A stretch of DNA of 64,000 nt from MGML01 sp034416335. GTDB taxonomy: Bacteria > Chloroflexota > Dehalococcoidia > Dehalococcoidales > UBA2162. Shown one piece after another: positions 60,119 through 64,000 of the stretch. The notes under the pieces were generated by a model. The model searched no databases. It had not been told where the DNA came from and saw nothing but the letters and a program-made list of their open reading frames with translations. Within the stretch, counting starts at the first letter, position 1. Each line of letters opens with the position of its first letter. Made by a program: the position numbers and the translations under genes. The stretch spans positions 1 to 64,000 of the forward strand of contig DAOULV010000019.1 in assembly GCA_034416335.1 (NCBI GenBank), given 5' to 3'.

Positions 60119-60688
60119 TCAACCTATTATTATCTCGCTTAGCGGTCGTTTCGGCACATGGTGAACTCCGTTTTCGTCCCTGTAGTAGGCTATATCACCA
60201 CCGGGCGCGGCGTTCTCAATCACTACTTCTTCTTTTGGCTTCCCCAGAGATATCACCAGGAGTATTTCATAACGCGACGGGATGCCGAATAGTTCCATTA
60301 CGGCTTCTTTCTTCACTCCTCCGTGCATGCAGCCTGCCAGGCCTGCTTCCCGGGCGCCAAGCAGTATGCTCTGTGCTGCGATACCGTGATCGCACCACGG
60401 ATTCTTGCTTATCTCCGTGTCCAGCAGAATGATAATATATGCCGCCGGTCTTTCACCCTCGACCGGGCCCGGCCAGTTTGTCAACCTTCCGGCAAATCCC
60501 AATTGAGGGAACATCGCGGCGTTCTTTTCCGGGTCATTACACAGCATGTATTTCAGAGGCTGGTTGTTCGCAGCGGATGCGGAACACCTCGCCAGGTCAA
60601 CCAGCTCTTCGAGTGTTTTTCGCTCTATCGGCACGTCCTGATAAAATCTCCTGCAGGTCCTGTTCTGTACTATCAGCTCTTTAATCAT
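60119..60688 (-). CDS. Nitroreductase family protein
   Basis: A 189-residue FMN-binding reductase. RTCRRFYQDVPIERKTLEEL and RCSASAANNQPLKYML bind FMN phosphate and the isoalloxazine, AREAGLAGCMHGG forms the dimer interface. Such enzymes reduce nitro groups, flavins or enones with NAD(P)H. It is a single gene. Confidence 0.87.
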   Translation of the reverse strand: MIKELIVQNRTCRRFYQDVPIERKTLEELVDLARCSASAANNQPLKYMLCNDPEKNAAMFPQLGFAGRLTNWPGPVEGERPAAYIIILLDTEISKNPWCDHGIAAQSILLGAREAGLAGCMHGGVKKEAVMELFGIPSRYEILLVISLGKPKEEVVIENAAPGGDIAYYRDENGVHHVPKRPLSEIIIG

Positions 60689-60788
60689 TTCTCTTCTCCA
60701 ATATTTTAACCCGATGTGTCTTTGTATTATATATGAACCGCGAATTTAAGAGAAATCCCGTTCCCTATTGCGAATGACAGATGAGAGA

Positions 60789-60886
60789 GTCATTGCGAGT
60801 CTGCCGCAGGCGGACGAAGCAATCCCCAGGTTCGATAATAGAGATTACCACGCCGTCCCGATTTCATCGGAACTCCTCGTAATGAC
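60789..60886. repeat. GTCATTGCGAG-type palindromic repeat
   Basis: Begins GTCATTGCGAGTCTGCCGC and ends ACTCCTCGTAATGAC, with ATAGAGATTACCACG inside; a half-copy GTCATTGCGGGTTTCGCC follows at about 60898. The 60689-61115 gap holds no gene. Confidence 0.75.
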
Positions 60887-61115
60887 AAAGATGGAAGTCA
60901 TTGCGGGTTTCGCCACCAACCCGCCTGAAGTTCGCCGAGGCAAATGGCAATTGATACAAATCTACCTTATCACTTCCCCCGGCTTCCTTTCCTCATTGGT
61001 AGAAGAATATAGTAAAATTCATTGATTCTCTAAAGGAATCTGTGTATATAATATAGGGGCTCAAATTTCAATCCCTGCAGAATTCTCCCGCGTGGAAAGG
61101 AAGTGAAAACGGCTG

Positions 61116-63308
61116 ATGGATGCAATCACAATTACTATCGACGGCAGAGAAATAAAGACCACCGCAGGCACCACCGTTTTACGTGCCGCCCAGGAAGCCG
61201 GGATATATATCCCGGCCCTTTGTGCCCATCCGGACCTGGTACCGGGCGGATACTGCGGCTTATGCGTTGTAGAAATAGGTGAAGAAGGCGACCTACAGGC
61301 CTGTAAAACGGAAGTTCGCGAGGGTATGGTGATAACCACCGAGACGCTGACCGTTCGAAAAGCCCGCGAGGAAGCGCTGGAGAAAATCCTGACCGAACAC
61401 CCCCATTCCTGCCTCGACTGCTGGCGTAAAGAAAGATGCAATCCCTTCGATATATGCCTCCGTAGCGAGTCGGTAAGCCAGCACTGTGTTACCTGCCCCA
61501 AAAACACCCACTGCGAACTCCAGCGGGTGGTCGATTACATCGGCATATCACCAGATATTCCCTATCAGCCGAAAGAATATCCGGTCGAGACGGATAATCC
61601 GTTCTTCCTACGAGATTACAACCTCTGTATCGTCTGCGGTCGGTGCGTCCGCGTCTGCCGCGATGTAAGGGGCGTGGGAGTATATGCCTTCGATGACGAA
61701 GAAAATCCGACAAAAATAATCACTGTAAAAGATGATTCGACAGTCGAGTCTGGCTGCCGGTTCTGCTTCGCCTGTGTGGAGGTGTGCCCTACCGGTGCGC
61801 TTATAGAGAGGGATGCCGAAAAACTTCACGAAGACAAGGAAGCTTACATCGTACCCTGCAGCAACGCCTGTCCGGCACATATAAATATTCCCCGCTATAT
61901 CGAGTATGTCCGACAGGAAAAATATACAGAAGCCCTCGCCGTTATCAGGGAGAAAGTGCCCTTCCCCGGCTCTCTCGGAAGAGTATGTTTCCATCCCTGC
62001 GAGCAGGCATGCCGGCGTAACACTATAAACGACCCAATCTCCGTGAAGGAATTAAAGCGTGTCGCCGCTGATAACGGCGCCGATAAATGGAAAGAGAATT
62101 CGGCAATCAAGCAGTCCACCGGTAAAAAAGTAGCTGTCGTCGGTGCCGGACCGGCCGGTCTTACCGGAGCTTTTTACCTGGCGAAAGCCGGCCACGTCGT
62201 AACGGTGTTCGAAGAACTCCCCGAACCCGGCGGCATGATGAGATACGGCATACCCGAATACCGTCTTCCCAGAGATATACTCTCCGGAGAAGTCCAGTCC
62301 ATAAAGGACACCGGAGTGGAAATCCTGACCAATACGAAGGTAGACTCTATCGATTCTCTCAAGGATAAAGGATACGCCGCCATACTGCTGGCGATAGGCG
62401 CCCATCAGGGCACCAGACTCGGAGTGGAAGGCGAGGACCTGCCCGGTGTAATGGACGGCGCTTCTTTCCTCAGGGACGTTAATCTTGGCAAAAAAGTGAA
62501 CCTTGGAGAAAAGGTGGCTGTACTCGGTGGTGGAAACTCCGCGGTGGACAGCGCCCGTGTAGCCCTGCGCTGCGGAGCAAAGAGCGTCACCATGATTTAC
62601 CGACGCACCAGGGCGGAAATGCCGGCGGCTGAAGAAGAGATTGAAGACGCCCTCCAGGAAGGTATCGAGATAAACTTCCTCCAGAATCCCACGAAATTTA
62701 CGAAAAGCGGTGACGGCCTCGACGTCGAATGCATCCGTATGCAGCTTGGCGAGCCGGATGCCAGCGGCAGACGCAGGCCGGAACCGATTCCCGACAGCGA
62801 ATTCGTTGTGCATTATGATGCCGTAATCGGGGCACTCGGACAGTCGCCCAGGGTACCGGAAGACTTCAATATAAAGATAGGCCGCAGCAATACCTTACAG
62901 GTAGACACGCAGACTCTACAGACCAGCATGGAAGGCGTGTATGCCGCCGGCGATGCCACCACCGGACCAGCTTCCGTTATCGCGGCGATATCCGCCGGAA
63001 GGCTGGCTGCCGAATCCATAGACAGATATCTCGGCGGCAGCGGTATCATCGACGAAGAGCTTGCCCCTGCCGAGGATATGGGCAAGGAACTCGGTAAGGA
63101 CGAGGGATTCGCCGACAAAACGAGGCTGGAACCCGACCTGATACCGGTTGAGAAAAGGCTTGCCGGATACGCCGAGGTAAAGAACGCCCTCGGTAAGGAT
63201 GTCGCCTGCAAAGAAGCCGGACGCTGTTTCAGGTGCGACCTCCGTCTGACAATAACCCCGGCTATGCAGCCGCCGGTGCGCAAGAAAGAGTCCGTGGCAG
63301 TAGAGTAA
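61116..63308 (+). CDS. NuoG-GltD type Fe-S flavoprotein oxidoreductase
   Basis: A 730-residue fusion. The first 230 residues resemble the N-terminal part of NuoG: plant-type [2Fe-2S] (CAHPDLVPGGYCGLCVVE), His-Cys cluster (HSCLDCWRKERCNPFDICLR), then HCVTCPKNTHCE, CIVCGRCVRVC and CRFCFACVEVC. The second part is a glutamate-synthase-small-subunit-like flavoprotein with GAGPAGLTGAFYLAKAGH (FAD), and GGGNSAVDSARVALRCGA (NAD(P)H). Such fusions couple ferredoxin, NAD(P)H and other donors in anaerobes, for example in electron-bifurcating or formate-linked systems. No partner subunit is visible in the window. Confidence 0.88.
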   Translation: MDAITITIDGREIKTTAGTTVLRAAQEAGIYIPALCAHPDLVPGGYCGLCVVEIGEEGDLQACKTEVREGMVITTETLTVRKAREEALEKILTEHPHSCLDCWRKERCNPFDICLRSESVSQHCVTCPKNTHCELQRVVDYIGISPDIPYQPKEYPVETDNPFFLRDYNLCIVCGRCVRVCRDVRGVGVYAFDDEENPTKIITVKDDSTVESGCRFCFACVEVCPTGALIERDAEKLHEDKEAYIVPCSNACPAHINIPRYIEYVRQEKYTEALAVIREKVPFPGSLGRVCFHPCEQACRRNTINDPISVKELKRVAADNGADKWKENSAIKQSTGKKVAVVGAGPAGLTGAFYLAKAGHVVTVFEELPEPGGMMRYGIPEYRLPRDILSGEVQSIKDTGVEILTNTKVDSIDSLKDKGYAAILLAIGAHQGTRLGVEGEDLPGVMDGASFLRDVNLGKKVNLGEKVAVLGGGNSAVDSARVALRCGAKSVTMIYRRTRAEMPAAEEEIEDALQEGIEINFLQNPTKFTKSGDGLDVECIRMQLGEPDASGRRRPEPIPDSEFVVHYDAVIGALGQSPRVPEDFNIKIGRSNTLQVDTQTLQTSMEGVYAAGDATTGPASVIAAISAGRLAAESIDRYLGGSGIIDEELAPAEDMGKELGKDEGFADKTRLEPDLIPVEKRLAGYAEVKNALGKDVACKEAGRCFRCDLRLTITPAMQPPVRKKESVAVE

Positions 63309-63403
63309 CCAGAGAGGGAAGCATACCGTACCGGCATTTAAGAAACCCAGGTCAATTCCTGACGTATGGTATCTTTTTGTCTTATTTCATAGATGATTAA
63401 ATC

Positions 63404-64000
63404 ATGAAACGAAAACCAGAATACGGCAACTGGATAAGAAAAAGGGCAATCCTGATACTCGGTTTGATTACTCTATCATTGTTTGCGCTTGGATTCATTC
63501 CCTGGCACATTGCCTACAGGATAACGATGTTCGGGCTGTCCGGACTGGCATTACTCACGACAATATTTATAGTCGGCTTGTACTGGTCCTTCTCGCCCGT
63601 GGGCGGTAATTATCAAAGTAAAATTCATAGTCTGATAATTAAAAACTTGAATTGGGATGGTAATGGTACAGTTCTGGACATAGGAGCCAGCAACGGAGCT
63701 TTGATAATAAGTATTGCCGGGAAACACCCCGGTGCAGATTGTATCGGTCTGGACTACTGGGGAAAAGACTGGGAGTATTCCCGGAAGGTATGTGAAAAAA
63801 ACGCAGAAATAGAAGGAGTACAGGAGAGGGTAACTTTTGTAAAAGGCAGCGCTGCCGCGTTACCGTACGAAAACGAGCATTTTGATGCGGTTGTCAGCAA
63901 TCTCACCTTTCATGAAGTCAGGGATGTAAAGAATAAAGCCATTCTCATTAATGAAGCGGTCAGGGTTTTAAAACCGGGCGGACATTTTTCTTTTATTGAT
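63404..64000 (+). CDS. Membrane-anchored SAM-dependent methyltransferase, partial
   Basis: An open frame of 199 codons running off the right edge. Two N-terminal membrane helices (about 15-36 and 43-65) are followed by a methyltransferase domain with TVLDIGASNGALIISI, CIGLDYWGKDWE, VKGSAAALPYENEHFDAVV and VLKPGGHFSF. No ribosome site is clear, so the start is provisional. It lies 95 nt after the NuoG-GltD gene. Confidence 0.8.
   Translation, partial: MKRKPEYGNWIRKRAILILGLITLSLFALGFIPWHIAYRITMFGLSGLALLTTIFIVGLYWSFSPVGGNYQSKIHSLIIKNLNWDGNGTVLDIGASNGALIISIAGKHPGADCIGLDYWGKDWEYSRKVCEKNAEIEGVQERVTFVKGSAAALPYENEHFDAVVSNLTFHEVRDVKNKAILINEAVRVLKPGGHFSFID

Noticed and set aside
747..60886. CRISPR array from the recurrent short repeats
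   Set aside because: The repeats are dispersed, palindromic and unevenly spaced, with no regular spacers and no cas genes.

Overview
The window reads as chromosome of an anaerobic bacterium with about 50% GC, most likely a Chloroflexota member of the Dehalococcoidia type. That placement is inference from gene content (elongation-factor-like mini-protein, tandem CaiB/BaiF CoA-transferases, KamA-family radical SAM protein, NuoG/GltD fusion), from many short palindromic repeats between genes, and from several genes whose -10 box sits 7-9 nt before the start codon, suggesting leaderless mRNAs. No rRNA, CRISPR array, prophage or plasmid origin was seen.

Layout. 0-0.65 kb: AT-rich partial gene next to tRNA-Val(GAC). 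0.9-3.4 kb: sodium/solute symporter, small zinc-ribbon-like protein, elongation-factor-like mini-protein. 3.4-6.95 kb: complete riboflavin operon ribD-ribE-ribBA-ribH without a recognisable FMN riboswitch. 7.5-10.3 kb: lepB, then two oxidoreductase genes for 2-hydroxy acids. 10.5-15.3 kb: MarR regulator and a heterodimeric ABC exporter with one degenerate ATP site. 15.7-19.0 kb: glycerate-kinase-type enzyme and a ThDP enzyme. 19.3-23.8 kb: TGS-domain GTPase preceded by a structured RNA candidate, a Sir2 protein with an altered active-site motif, lspA, a DksA/TraR-like protein, a thiamine-binding-type protein and a methyltransferase. 24.2-27.2 kb: Fur regulator, membrane protein, metallo-beta-lactamase-fold protein, pyrD.

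27.5-29.1 kb: a DNA methyltransferase fused to a nuclease-like domain, with an AT-rich middle segment that looks exchanged. 29.2-34 kb: DUF502 protein, cysE-like acetyltransferase, a sigma factor with a 390-residue extension, an XRE/DUF2178 pair, and a palindrome-controlled transcription unit ending in a DUF3795 protein. 34.2-36.6 kb: SdpR/SdpI-like operon with a lipoprotein hydrolase and a PH-like protein under a near-perfect 32-bp palindrome. 36.8-44.9 kb: lgt, then a metal-stress neighbourhood (c-type cytochrome, CopB-type ATPase, methyltransferase, secreted protein, two-component system with a Met/Gly-rich sensor loop).

45.0-48.8 kb: AT-rich cassette downstream of tRNA-Leu(UAG), with an IS1595-type element carrying a divergent 38-codon ORF, two membrane proteins and a DUF2130 protein. 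49.2-53.7 kb: a compact four-gene operon (two CoA-transferases, ATP-grasp ligase, KamA-like radical SAM enzyme). 54-60.7 kb: acpS, NYN protein, a second multi-helix RNA candidate with its own promoter and terminator, aldo/keto reductase, metallohydrolase, alpha/beta hydrolase, rarA, nitroreductase. 61.1-64 kb: a 730-residue NuoG-GltD type flavoprotein and the start of a membrane-anchored methyltransferase.

The most interesting items are the two unannotated structured RNAs (55.2 kb and 20.4 kb), the four-gene radical-SAM/ATP-grasp/CoA-transferase operon, the sigma fusion, the mosaic methyltransferase and the palindrome-controlled units at 33.4 and 36.6 kb. All family names rest on motif recognition by eye; no database search was run.
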